Assembly: GCF_947258575.1 (NCBI RefSeq)
Contig: NZ_CAMYIV010000002.1
Coordinates: 1 to 64,000 of the forward strand
Reading direction: 5' to 3'
Length of the DNA: 64,000 nucleotides
Source of the DNA: an uncultured Alcanivorax sp.
Lineage (GTDB): Bacteria; Pseudomonadota; Gammaproteobacteria; Pseudomonadales; Alcanivoracaceae
A model generated the notes under the pieces. That model was not told the DNA's origin, made no database searches, and saw only the letters and a list, made by a program, of their open reading frames with translations. Each line of letters begins with the position of its first letter. Position 1 is the stretch's first letter. The position numbers were made by a program, and so were the translations under genes. Shown here piece by piece: positions 47,383-56,913 of the stretch.

Positions 47383-48759
47383 ATGCCTCTATCCTCCGTG
47401 ACGTCCGAAGCGATTCTGTTTTTTGATCATCGGGGCATTACCAAAAGCATGCTGTATGCGGATTTTGAGGCGATCCTCGATGGCATGGTGGGTGTGCCGG
47501 AATTTGCAGATAAGGAAGTTCGCGGTGCCTACTGCCTGGTGAATGGTCAGTTACGGGTACGTTCGCTGGTCCTTTTTACGATCGATTTTGATGAAGACGG
47601 CATGGCCGACACCACCTGGAATGTGCCGCTGCGCCATCTGGCAGAACATGCCGGGCAGGGGCCGGATATGGGGGCCGGGCCGATTCGTCTGGCCTGCCGC
47701 AGCCAGTGTCCGGTGGCCTGGCACCAGGATCAGATGTGGGATCCGGGCATGAAGCCGGGAGCCAACGACTTTATCGCCATTCGCGACACCATTCGTGAGC
47801 GCGGTCCGAAACTGGGGCTGGAAATCGATGACGAGCTGGATTCGACCCCTGCCGCTGCCCCGCCAGTCATTGGTGCCGAAACGGCAGCGCCCACCATTGC
47901 CCCGGACGATGACGAGAGCAAGAAAGAGGCCGATGAAGAAAGGGTGCGACTGGCTCGCATTATCAAGGAGCTGCGCCTGCGGGTACAGACACTGGAAAAT
48001 TCCCAGTCCGAAGAAGTGGGCCAACTCCGCTACGCCGCTCAGCAAAAGGAGGAAATCCTCAATGCTCAGCTGGAAAAGGTTCTGGGCCAGTTCAAGACGC
48101 TCAAGTCCCAGAATGGGGCGTTGCGTGAACAGAATGATTCTCTCAAGGCTCAGGTGGTCTCACTGACTCAGAGCCTGGAGGAGCAGAGCCACCAAAGCCA
48201 GACTCAGGGCAGCGAACTGGAAGTGCTTACCGAACAGTACAAGCTGGCACTGGAGCAGCGAATCGAGGAGGAACGGGCGAAGCTTTCCGAGCAGATCCAT
48301 GCCAAGGAAATGGATGTGCTGACCCGCGATGATCTGATTAACCAGCTCAAGGAGGAACTGGGCGAGCTAAAACGAAATCGGGTGAAGGAAGCCAGCACTG
48401 GAGCCCAGAAGATGCTGGAAAAACTGGAAAATCTCGGCCTCAGCTTTATCGCCTTCCACCCCGGTGCGGGGCATATTTCCATTTCGGCCGATCAGATCGG
48501 CAGTTACATGGAAAATCCAGTGGCTTTCGCTGCGCGTAAATGTCTCGTCACTGAAGATCACTACCGGGCCTGGCTGGCCCATTATGAAAATCCCGTGTGC
48601 CAGGTATCGGTGGGCTCTGATCAACAGCCCTGCGGTAAGCGAGTGATCCGGGTGGAAGTGCCTAACCAGTTCAAACCCGGCGTCTCCGACTGCAATGCCA
48701 ATCGTTGTCCAAACTGTCGCAACGACTCGGCGATCGATAACGTGCTGCGCTTTCGCTGA
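47383..48759 (+). CDS. Coiled-coil protein with Cys-rich C-terminus
   Basis: The family is not recognised. The 458-residue product starts at ATG 47383, just after AAGGAAGGA; a GTG at 47344 is less likely. Order: a globular N-terminal domain (about 1-145) with LFFDHRGITKSMLYADFE and LVLFTIDFDEDGMADTTW, a low-complexity acidic linker (about 147-180), a coiled coil (about 180-345), and a C-terminal domain (about 350-458) with Cys in CQVSVGSDQQPC and CNANRCPNC, a possible zinc site. No signal or membrane segment. It precedes the cNMP/rhodanese gene on the same strand by 110 bp. Confidence 0.75.
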   Translation: MPLSSVTSEAILFFDHRGITKSMLYADFEAILDGMVGVPEFADKEVRGAYCLVNGQLRVRSLVLFTIDFDEDGMADTTWNVPLRHLAEHAGQGPDMGAGPIRLACRSQCPVAWHQDQMWDPGMKPGANDFIAIRDTIRERGPKLGLEIDDELDSTPAAAPPVIGAETAAPTIAPDDDESKKEADEERVRLARIIKELRLRVQTLENSQSEEVGQLRYAAQQKEEILNAQLEKVLGQFKTLKSQNGALREQNDSLKAQVVSLTQSLEEQSHQSQTQGSELEVLTEQYKLALEQRIEEERAKLSEQIHAKEMDVLTRDDLINQLKEELGELKRNRVKEASTGAQKMLEKLENLGLSFIAFHPGAGHISISADQIGSYMENPVAFAARKCLVTEDHYRAWLAHYENPVCQVSVGSDQQPCGKRVIRVEVPNQFKPGVSDCNANRCPNCRNDSAIDNVLRFR

Positions 48760-48869
48760 TAAACAGATGTGACTCAGTGCCACTTCACTGAAAAATGGTA
48801 GGTTTTTTGCATTATCTACGCTGAAAGCATGATGTTGTTGTCACAATAAGAACACCGGGAGCGGCAGTT

Positions 48870-49943
48870 ATGGCACAGGAATCCATTGATAAAAGCCTTT
48901 TACAGACCTTTGTGCCAGTGAATGCGCTGTCTGGAGACCAGCTGGACTGGCTCCTGGATCAGCAGGAGGTGTGCCGTTATTCGTCAGGAGATGCCCTTTT
49001 TTCGCTTGGCGACAAGGACAACACCACCATCTATCTGCTCAGCGGCAAGGTAGAGCTTACCGATGAAGCGGGCAAAACCCGTACCGTCAGTGCCGGAGAT
49101 ACCGCATCCTGGCATCCGCTGGAGCATGCCCAGCCCCGCCGCAGTACGGCTCGGGCTCTGACCGAAGTCAGTGTGGTCCGCTTTGACAGCTTTCGGCTGG
49201 ACACCATTCTTTCCTGGGACCAGTCTGCCGGTTACGTGATTCTCGATATCAACGCCAACTCCGCTTATCAGAATGATCGGGAGTGGATGATTCGACTGCT
49301 TAAATCCAAGCTGTTTCATCGGGTACCGCCCAGTAATATTCTGGAAATCTTCCGGCGCCTGAAGGCTCATCGCCACAAGCAAGGGGATGTGATTATCCGC
49401 CAGGGTGAGGCAGCAGACTGTTGCTACATTCTCAAGGAAGGCGTCTGTGAGGTGGCCATCAGTATGGGCGACAATGCCCCAACCCCCGTGGCCATGCTGG
49501 AAGAAGGGCAGTGGTTCGGCGAAGAGGCGCTGCTTTCCGGCAAGCCCCGTAATGCCACGGTGACCATGGCTACCGACGGGGTCTTGATGAAACTGGAGCG
49601 TCAGGACTTTGATGCCCTGCTGCGCGAGCCGATCATCAACACCATGCCCGCTGAGGATGTATTGGGCGCCGCAGAAAAGGGCGCCTGGTGGCTGGATGTG
49701 CGTACCAGCGATGAATTCGACCAGGAGCACCTGGTGGGCGCCACCAATATGCCGCTGAATGTATTACGGCTGAAATCCCGCCTGTTGGACCCCAGCAAGA
49801 CCTATATTGCCTACTGTGATACCGGTCGACGTAGCGCCACAGCCGCTTTTCTGTTAAAAAACGCCGGCTTGGACGTAATCGTTCTGGATGGCGGCCTGAA
49901 TGCCAATGCTGCTAACCTGAACGAGTACCTGACACAGGCCTGA
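48870..49943 (+). CDS. Double cyclic-nucleotide-binding / rhodanese fusion protein
   Basis: The 357 residues carry two cNMP-binding-like domains and a rhodanese. The first (about 15-120) is divergent. The second (about 140-255) has the typical GDVIIRQGEAADCCYILKEG (about 171-190) and GQWFGEEALLSGKPRNATV (about 212-230) of the phosphate-binding cassette. The rhodanese (about 268-350) has WLDVRTSDEF, HLVGATNMPL and the active-site loop YCDTGRRSATAAF with its Cys. There is no helix-turn-helix, so it is not a CRP-type regulator. Control of a sulfur-transfer or persulfide reaction by a nucleotide is the inference. Confidence 0.85.
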   Translation: MAQESIDKSLLQTFVPVNALSGDQLDWLLDQQEVCRYSSGDALFSLGDKDNTTIYLLSGKVELTDEAGKTRTVSAGDTASWHPLEHAQPRRSTARALTEVSVVRFDSFRLDTILSWDQSAGYVILDINANSAYQNDREWMIRLLKSKLFHRVPPSNILEIFRRLKAHRHKQGDVIIRQGEAADCCYILKEGVCEVAISMGDNAPTPVAMLEEGQWFGEEALLSGKPRNATVTMATDGVLMKLERQDFDALLREPIINTMPAEDVLGAAEKGAWWLDVRTSDEFDQEHLVGATNMPLNVLRLKSRLLDPSKTYIAYCDTGRRSATAAFLLKNAGLDVIVLDGGLNANAANLNEYLTQA

Positions 49944-50021
49944 ATCCGCGGCTGCCATGCAGCAATCACGGATTCGGGCCAGGGTGGTCGCTCACCGGAT
50001 GGAGGGCGAGCCCTTCACCGG

Positions 50022-50951
50022 ATGCAGCTGCGGCTGCCCAGGATTCGTGTGGCGCAAGAGACTTTTAGCAATAAATTCCGCAATATCGGCTTGATTGCCC
50101 GTTCCGAAAGTGAACAGGCGCTGTATTCACTGCGCCAGTTGATTCACTTTCTCAACGGGCGTGACTGTACCGTTATCCTCGACAAGAACATCGCCGGCAG
50201 CCTGCCAGAAATGGGCCTGCAAGCGGCATCTGCCACGCAGATGGGTGAAGCCTGTGATCTGGTTATTGTGGTCGGTGGCGATGGCAGCCTGCTGGGCGCC
50301 GCCCGTACACTGGCCCGTTTTGATGTGCCGGTGCTGGGCGTCAACCGGGGTCACCTGGGGTTTCTCACTGACATCCTTCCCTCCGAAATCGAAAGCCGGG
50401 TGGGGCAGGTGCTGGACGGTGAGTACACCACTGAAAAGCGGTTCCTGCTCGATCTGGAAGTACGCCGGGGCAAGACCGTGGTGGGCGAGGGCTGCGCCCT
50501 GAATGATATCGTGCTGCTCTCCGGTGACAGTGTCCACATGATCGATTTCGAGCTGGTGATCGATGGCCATTTTGTCTATGGCCAGCGCTCCGATGGCCTG
50601 ATCATCTCCACCCCCACCGGTTCCACGGCCTATGCGCTGTCCGGCGGGGGCCCCATCATGCATCCCAAGCTGGATGCCATGGTGATGGTGCCGCTCAATC
50701 CGCATACCCTTACCAGCCGCCCGCTGGTGGTGGCCGGGGACAGCGAGATCAAGATTCATATCACCACCGAAAAGGTCCGACCACTGGTCAGCTGCGACGG
50801 CACCGCCGGGATTCGCCTGCAGGTGGACGATGTAATCGCCATTCGCAAGAAGCCCCATCGTTTGCATTTGATCCACCCGCCTGGCCATGATTTCTACCAG
50901 GCCTGTCGCTCCAAGCTGGGCTGGAGTACCCGCCCCGGTGACAGCAGCTGA
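50022..50951 (+). CDS. nadK: NAD kinase
   Basis: It phosphorylates NAD+ to NADP+ in the cytoplasm. The 309 residues contain the GGDG loop in LVIVVGGDGSLLGAAR (about 81-96), NRGHLGFLTD (about 108-117), and TPTGSTAYALSGGGPI (about 194-209), the defining motifs. Start ATG 50022 is used; a GTG at 50049 would give a more typical N-terminus (about 300 residues) and has AGGA near it. A short heptad run follows the gene. Confidence 0.95.
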   Translation: MQLRLPRIRVAQETFSNKFRNIGLIARSESEQALYSLRQLIHFLNGRDCTVILDKNIAGSLPEMGLQAASATQMGEACDLVIVVGGDGSLLGAARTLARFDVPVLGVNRGHLGFLTDILPSEIESRVGQVLDGEYTTEKRFLLDLEVRRGKTVVGEGCALNDIVLLSGDSVHMIDFELVIDGHFVYGQRSDGLIISTPTGSTAYALSGGGPIMHPKLDAMVMVPLNPHTLTSRPLVVAGDSEIKIHITTEKVRPLVSCDGTAGIRLQVDDVIAIRKKPHRLHLIHPPGHDFYQACRSKLGWSTRPGDSS

Positions 50952-50963
50952 AACCCCGTTGAT

Positions 50964-50987
50964 AGTTAACAGTGAATAGTTAATAGC
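50964..50987. repeat. Solo AGTTAAC heptad arm after nadK
   Basis: AGTTAAC, AGTGAAT, AGTTAAT, AGC begins 13 bases after the nadK stop. No GC hairpin or inverted arm is evident, so it is a half-element of the E1-E3 family. Confidence 0.75.
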
Positions 50988-51095
50988 TACAGGCAAACAG
51001 CGGCTTCCCTGTATCCGTCCCAGACTAGCCAGGCCGGAAACGGGCGTAAGCCCACCCCCGCCGAACTGGCGGGGTGCCTCAAACGAGTGAATGTC

Positions 51096-51368
51096 ATGAC
51101 CTACCAAAGCTTTAATGACCTGATCGCCGCCATGACGCAGGAAGTCTGTGACAACATGCGCCGCGCTATTGAAACCGGCAAGTGGGCGGATGGTCGGCCG
51201 CTGAGCCGTGAGCAGCGTGAAACCTGCCTCCAGGCGGTGATTGCCTGGGAGGCAAAGAACCTGCCAGAGGAGCAGCGCTCAGGCTACATGGAGCAGCAGT
51301 GCAAGAGTGGCAAGGACGAGCCAGAGGAGCAGCCGGTTACCCTGCGCGCCCCGGATCGTTTGCAGTAG
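51096..51368 (+). CDS. yeaC: YeaC family protein (DUF1315)
   Basis: The 90-residue product from ATG 51096 has FNDLIAAMTQEVCDNMRRAI, then ETGKWADGRPLSREQRETCLQAVIAWEAKNL (split), which matches YeaC of Escherichia coli in order and key residues (GKWxDGxxL). A GTG at 51087 is in frame. The function is unknown. It follows nadK on the same strand. Confidence 0.82.
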   Translation: MTYQSFNDLIAAMTQEVCDNMRRAIETGKWADGRPLSREQRETCLQAVIAWEAKNLPEEQRSGYMEQQCKSGKDEPEEQPVTLRAPDRLQ

Positions 51369-51623
51369 CCAGACCGCCCGTCCCACGGGCGGTGACTGGC
51401 GGGTCGTCGCCCGGATACCGCCTGTCGGACCAACGTCAAGCTTTTCCTGCCAAAGACCGTTGGTGCTCTTCCAAACATACTGTATTCTTCCTAGGTGACA
51501 ACTGTACTGTGTAAGTTAGCCGGCCTAGATTCGGCGCACGCGGACGATGTCTTTCTGGCTGCGTTATGGGAGATTGCGGCGCAGGCAGAAATAAAAAAGA
51601 TAACAAACGGTTTGGGAGAACCC

Positions 51624-53981
51624 ATGCATATCTATAAGAAAGTACTGCCTGCGGCAGTGGCCCTGGCACTGGCGGCCTGTGGTGGCGGCAGTGATACCGT
51701 CCCTGATCAAAGTGAGGGTGCTGCCCAAATCGGGACTTTTCCCCGTTTTGACCCCCTGGCATCTGATCTGCCCCTTAACACTGATCTAATCTTTGCAGCG
51801 GCCGCCACTTCTGACGGCACTGCCAACGTCGGGACTCCTACCAATGCGGTGGAGGCTGCACTCAATGATCTGGATGGGTTTTCCACGACAGCGTATTTCG
51901 ACATTGGATTTGCTGGTGGTTCAATTGATGCCAGCACTGTCTGTGCGCTTGGTGATGCCTGCGTCCCCAATGTTTTCCTGATTCCGTTGAACAGCAATGG
52001 TGACGCACTGGATCCGGCAAACGTGGATCCTATGAATCCGGTAAATGCTGAGCAGATCCCCGGTTTCATTGCTTCAGTAGAATCTCTGGATGGCGGCACG
52101 GATAACGTTCTCCGTATTACCCCTGCGGAGCCAATGCTGGCTAAAACCAAGTATCTGGTTTTCGTGACGGATGGCATTCTCGATACGGATGGCGATCCGA
52201 TTACTCCATCAAGCTCTTATCAGACTCTGGGGGAAAACGAGCCTGCTCTGACCTCCGCGTTGCAGCCTGTTCGCACTGCTGTGCAAGGGTGGGAGGCGAT
52301 CGCTTCCGGCTTTCTTGCCCAGGCTTTGGAGCTTGATGTGGATGCGGCTCGTGATTCTGTGGTGATTTCCTATACATTTACCACTACTGATCCGGTAACT
52401 CCATTGGTTGCCATGGGGGCTCCCCGTGGCGCAATTGCGCAAACCCTGATTAATGGTGGTGCGGCACCAGGTGATGCAGTAACGGCGGCCAACAACCTGG
52501 AGAACGGAGGGCTACTGAGCACGCCGAAAGAGAGAACGATTGACGTAAATGCGGCAACCGGTCTGGATTTCTCGGCACTGACTGCCGGGCAGCTGGCTGC
52601 CGGAATTGGTACGCTTTACACCGGTAGCATTTCGTTGCCTTATTACCTGTCAGCGCCTGCTGCGCCTACAGATTTCAGCTTCCTGCAAAAAACCTGGAAT
52701 GCGGACCAGGTGCTGGGCTCTCAGGTAGGACCGGGTATTCCGCCCGCAGATATTGACGGTTCTTACAATGTGACTTACCGCTTCCCCTTTGCCGCAGAGA
52801 GCGGTGAAGAGTTGGTGCCGCTTCAGGTTACTCTGCCGAACCCGGCTACTGCTCCGGCAGAACTGATGGGCGCTACCTGTGCCAATGTTCGTGATAACAC
52901 GGGTTACCCTGTTGTCATTTATGTCCATGGCATCACTAGCGATCGTACGTCCGTTATGGCGCTGGGGCACACACTGGCATCCAAGTGTGTCTCCACCGTA
53001 GCAATTGACCTGCCGGTACATGGTGTGCCCGCCAACAGTGCTTTTGCAGCGGCGTTGAATGTGGAAAATAGTGCACTTATCCCTTTCTCCACCCTATACG
53101 GCGAAGATCTCCACGAGCGCCATTTCAATGTGGTTCAGGATGCTACGGGTAATCCTGCCCTGATGAACTTTGATACACCAACAGCACTTGATGGTTCTGG
53201 TGCCTGGTTTATCAATCTGGCCAGCCTCGGGAACACTCGCGATAACATGCGTCAGTCGGTGATGGATCTGATGAACCTGAATGCCAGCCTACAGGCAATC
53301 AGCGATCTGGATATTGCCACCAATGGCACGCTGGATACCGATAATGTGACTGTCGTGGGCGCTTCATTGGGTGCGATCGTCGGGTCTGTGTTTACCACCG
53401 TGAATCAGATAGCGATTGGTAACGACATGAATTTTGGTAGCAACCTGAATCCGATTAAAGGCTTGGTAGCGTCGGTAGGGGGGACACAGCTGACCCAGAT
53501 ACTTAACAACTCCCAGACGTTTGCCCCGCGTATTCAGGCAGGCCTGGCAGCTAATGGTGTCAATGTTGGTACCAGTAACTACGAAAAATTCCTCTATGCT
53601 GCACAAAGCACAGTAGCCTCTGGTGACCCGGTGAATTTTGCCGAAACCCTTGGAACACTTGGTGTGCCGGTGCTGATTCAGCAGGTGAATGGTGACATGG
53701 TGGTGCCGAATGGCGATCCGGCACTGCCGTTGATGGGGACAGAGGCGTTGGCTTCACTAACGGGTGCAACCCAGTTTGGCCCTGGTGCCGCTAATGTGAC
53801 CGCCACACCGGGCTACGTGAAAATGACAGCAGGTGGGCATGGCTCGCTGCTGACACCGTCTGGCGGTGCGCCGCAGGTTACTGCAGAAATGCAGGCCCAG
53901 GTAGTCAGCTTTGTGTTGTCCTCAGGTGCACAGGTGGGCATAGGTACCCAGGCGCCTGGAGATGTGGAAGCTACTCCGTAA
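51624..53981 (+). CDS. Pla-1/cef (VolA-like) extracellular lipase lipoprotein
   Basis: The 785-residue product starts at ATG 51624 (GGGAG 5 bases before) with a lipoprotein signal (VALALAACGGGSD, Cys about 18). The central alpha/beta-hydrolase part has YVHGITSDRTSVMALG (about 432-447) and the nucleophile elbow VVGASLGAIVG with Ser581. A late His in TAGGHGSLLTP (about 735) suits the triad. Layout and length fit the Pla-1/cef family; VolA of Vibrio, a member, is a surface lysophospholipase that frees fatty acids for import. A role in supplying fatty acids is inferred. Its terminator follows. Confidence 0.82.
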   Translation: MHIYKKVLPAAVALALAACGGGSDTVPDQSEGAAQIGTFPRFDPLASDLPLNTDLIFAAAATSDGTANVGTPTNAVEAALNDLDGFSTTAYFDIGFAGGSIDASTVCALGDACVPNVFLIPLNSNGDALDPANVDPMNPVNAEQIPGFIASVESLDGGTDNVLRITPAEPMLAKTKYLVFVTDGILDTDGDPITPSSSYQTLGENEPALTSALQPVRTAVQGWEAIASGFLAQALELDVDAARDSVVISYTFTTTDPVTPLVAMGAPRGAIAQTLINGGAAPGDAVTAANNLENGGLLSTPKERTIDVNAATGLDFSALTAGQLAAGIGTLYTGSISLPYYLSAPAAPTDFSFLQKTWNADQVLGSQVGPGIPPADIDGSYNVTYRFPFAAESGEELVPLQVTLPNPATAPAELMGATCANVRDNTGYPVVIYVHGITSDRTSVMALGHTLASKCVSTVAIDLPVHGVPANSAFAAALNVENSALIPFSTLYGEDLHERHFNVVQDATGNPALMNFDTPTALDGSGAWFINLASLGNTRDNMRQSVMDLMNLNASLQAISDLDIATNGTLDTDNVTVVGASLGAIVGSVFTTVNQIAIGNDMNFGSNLNPIKGLVASVGGTQLTQILNNSQTFAPRIQAGLAANGVNVGTSNYEKFLYAAQSTVASGDPVNFAETLGTLGVPVLIQQVNGDMVVPNGDPALPLMGTEALASLTGATQFGPGAANVTATPGYVKMTAGGHGSLLTPSGGAPQVTAEMQAQVVSFVLSSGAQVGIGTQAPGDVEATP

Positions 53982-54002
53982 TCCGGTTCCCATCCCTGTA
54001 TC

Positions 54003-54033
54003 ACAACACCCCGCTTCTGCGGGGTGTTGTCGT
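54003..54033 (+). terminator. Terminator after the lipase gene
   Basis: A 12-bp perfect stem (ACAACACCCCGC with GCGGGGTGTTGT) has a 4-base loop and is followed by CGTTTA. Confidence 0.8.
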
Positions 54034-54085
54034 TTAGGGCAAGTGTCTAATATGGACGGCAACAGAAACGCAGCAGGAGTCATGC

Positions 54086-56698
54086 ATGGAAACCGCGCAT
54101 AGTGCAGTCAAGACCACGCGATTGGAAGAGTATCAGCCTCCAGTCTATCTGGTGGACGAAGTGGTTCTGGATGTGGATATCCATGATGGTGTGACGACAG
54201 TTACCAGTACGCTGTCGCTCCAACATAACCCGGCTTCTCCGGTCCCGGCGGGAGAGATGAGTTTCAATGGCGAGGGGCTTGTCCTGCGCTCGTTGGTCCT
54301 GGACGGTGTTGTGCTTGAAGAGGAGAGGTACGAGTACAGGGATTCTCAGTTGATTGTCAGGGGGCTGCCTGAATGTTGCCAATTGACGTCGATTGTAGAT
54401 ATCGAACCGGAAAAAAATACCGCACTCGACGGACTCTACCGCTCCAACGGCATGTACTGCACGCAGTGCGAGGCGGAAGGCTTCCGCCGTATCACCTTTT
54501 TCCCGGATCGCCCGGATGTGCTGGCCCGGTTTACCACTACAGTGCGGGCTGACAAGAAGCGCTATCCGTTGCTGCTATCCAACGGTAACCCGGTAGAGCA
54601 GGGCGAAGAGGGCGATCGCCACTGGGTGACCTGGGAAGACCCGTTCCCGAAACCCTGCTATCTGTTTGCGCTGGTGGCCGGTGATCTGGCCTGTCTGGAG
54701 GACAGCTATACCACCGGTTCTGGTCGTCAGGTGTCGCTGCGTCTTTATGCAGAGCACCGCGATCTGGACAAGCTGGACCACGCCATGCTGTCGCTGAAGA
54801 ATGCCATGCGTTGGGATGAAGACAGCTACGGGCGTGAGTACGATCTGGATATCTACATGATCGTGGCAGTAAGCCATTTCAATATGGGGGCCATGGAAAA
54901 CAAGGGCCTCAATATCTTCAATACTTCCTGTGTGCTGGCTCACCCGTCTACTACCACCGATGCCGGTTTTCAGCGGGTGGAGTCCGTGGTGGCCCATGAA
55001 TACTTCCATAACTGGTCGGGAAACCGGGTCACCTGCCGGGACTGGTTTCAGCTCAGTCTCAAGGAAGGGTTTACCGTATTTCGTGACCAGCAGTTTTCTG
55101 CGGACATGAACTCCGCCGCCGTGCAACGGGTGGAGAATGTGGATTTTCTGGTCAACCATCAGTTCCCGGAAGATCAGGGGCCAATGGCCCATCCTGTTCG
55201 CCCTGCGCAATACCAGAAAATCGATAATTTCTACACGCTGACGATCTATGAAAAGGGCGCCGAAATTGTCCGTATGCAGTATCACCTGCTAGGGGCCGAT
55301 GATTTTCGTCGCGCTACGGATCTTTACTTCGATCGGTTTGATGGTCAGGCCGTCACCTGTGATGACTTTGTTGCCTGTATGGAGGAGATCTCCGGGCGAG
55401 ATCTGACTCAGTTCAAGCGCTGGTACAGCCAGGCCGGTACGCCGGTGCTGACTGTGACGGATCGCCTTGAGAACGGCCGGTACCAGCTCTCCTTCCGCCA
55501 ACACACCCCCCCGACACCAGGGCAGGCTGAGAAGCAGGCGCTGATGATCCCGGTGCGTCTGGCCTTATTGGACGAAGCTGGTGAGCCGTTGCCGCTGGAT
55601 GAGCAGGGCAATCGCGAGAAGGTCATTATTCTCGACAGGGAAGAGCAGATCCTCAGTTTTGATGCTGAAGGGCCGGTTACCCCTTCCCTGTTGCGGGGCT
55701 TTTCTGCGCCGGTGGTGCTCGACTACGCCTTCGACCATGACCAGCTAACCCGTCTGCTGGCCTACGACAGTGATGGCTACTGTCGCTGGAGTGCTGCCCA
55801 GCGGCTTTACTTCTCCGCGCTGGATCGTCTGGTGAACGGGACTGGCGACGCAGCCGCCGAGGCGCAAGCACTGGTGCCGGTATTGGAGCAAGTGATCGGT
55901 CGGGCTGATGAGGATCCGGCCCAAGCTGCTCTGTTGCTGTCATTACCTGGCGAAGTGGCCCTTGGAGACAGGCATGCGCCTCTGGACCCTGGCGGCGTCC
56001 ATGCTGCCCACCGTGCCATGAAGCAGGCCTTGGGCAAGGCATTGCAGAGTCACTGGCTGTCACTGGCTGAGAATCTGATTGCAACCGAGCTGGAGATGGA
56101 TGGTCGGGCCATGGGGCGCCGCCAGTTGCGCAATCTGGCACTGGATTACCTGGCAGCGTCCGGTCATCCGGAAGCGCCACGATTGGCAGCAGAACTGTTT
56201 GAATTGCCGTTATGCATGACCGAAGAACTGGCCGCACTGCGGGTGCTGGTGCATTACGATTTAGCCGGCGCCGATCAGGCTCTGTCCCAGTTCGCTGAAC
56301 GCTGGTCAGATGAGGCCCTGGTAATGGATCAGTGGTTTGCCGTCCAGGCGGCGACTCCGGGGCCGGCCAGCTTGTCCAGAATAGAGGCACTGATGAGCCA
56401 TTCTGCTTTTGACTGGACAGTACCGAATCGGGTGCGAGCCTTGCTGGGTACTCTCGCAAATGGCAACCCGTCTGCCTTCCATTCTCCCGACGGCGAAGGC
56501 TACCGCCTTTTCGCGGCAGCATTGAGTCGGCTAGATGGGATTAACCCCCAGATTGCTGCCCGGCTGGCCAATGCGGCCGCGCGTCTGTCAAAGCTGGAGC
56601 CCGGGCGCCGCAAGCAGCTAGCGTCGGCCCTGGAGCGAGTGGAAAAGGATGCCTCGGACAATCTCAGCGAGGTCCTTGGGCGGATTTTGGCTGTTTGA
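54086..56698 (+). CDS. pepN: Aminopeptidase N
   Basis: A cytoplasmic M1-family zinc aminopeptidase of 870 residues that removes N-terminal residues from peptides. The exopeptidase motif GAMENKG (about 268-274), the zinc site HEYFHNWSGNRVTCRDWFQLSLKEG (split) with His304, His308 and Glu327, and a Tyr-bearing C-terminal part are all as in PepN of proteobacteria. It follows the lipase terminator as a separate unit. Confidence 0.97.
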   Translation: METAHSAVKTTRLEEYQPPVYLVDEVVLDVDIHDGVTTVTSTLSLQHNPASPVPAGEMSFNGEGLVLRSLVLDGVVLEEERYEYRDSQLIVRGLPECCQLTSIVDIEPEKNTALDGLYRSNGMYCTQCEAEGFRRITFFPDRPDVLARFTTTVRADKKRYPLLLSNGNPVEQGEEGDRHWVTWEDPFPKPCYLFALVAGDLACLEDSYTTGSGRQVSLRLYAEHRDLDKLDHAMLSLKNAMRWDEDSYGREYDLDIYMIVAVSHFNMGAMENKGLNIFNTSCVLAHPSTTTDAGFQRVESVVAHEYFHNWSGNRVTCRDWFQLSLKEGFTVFRDQQFSADMNSAAVQRVENVDFLVNHQFPEDQGPMAHPVRPAQYQKIDNFYTLTIYEKGAEIVRMQYHLLGADDFRRATDLYFDRFDGQAVTCDDFVACMEEISGRDLTQFKRWYSQAGTPVLTVTDRLENGRYQLSFRQHTPPTPGQAEKQALMIPVRLALLDEAGEPLPLDEQGNREKVIILDREEQILSFDAEGPVTPSLLRGFSAPVVLDYAFDHDQLTRLLAYDSDGYCRWSAAQRLYFSALDRLVNGTGDAAAEAQALVPVLEQVIGRADEDPAQAALLLSLPGEVALGDRHAPLDPGGVHAAHRAMKQALGKALQSHWLSLAENLIATELEMDGRAMGRRQLRNLALDYLAASGHPEAPRLAAELFELPLCMTEELAALRVLVHYDLAGADQALSQFAERWSDEALVMDQWFAVQAATPGPASLSRIEALMSHSAFDWTVPNRVRALLGTLANGNPSAFHSPDGEGYRLFAAALSRLDGINPQIAARLANAAARLSKLEPGRRKQLASALERVEKDASDNLSEVLGRILAV

Positions 56699-56913
56699 TG
56701 CGAATCGACTACAAGATGAAAAAATAGTGATGACTGGCTGGTCGTTAAATGTACACTGAGGGGGGATTTCTTTTTCGTCCCGATATGTAAGAATTAAGAC
56801 TTAGTCTGGGTAGTGGTGTGCATCGGGGAGAATGATGGGACCGATGATACAACGGGAGAAGCCGCTGCCCGGGCAAGAACAATAAAGCCATGCATGGCAA
56901 TTCGGAGAGCTAC

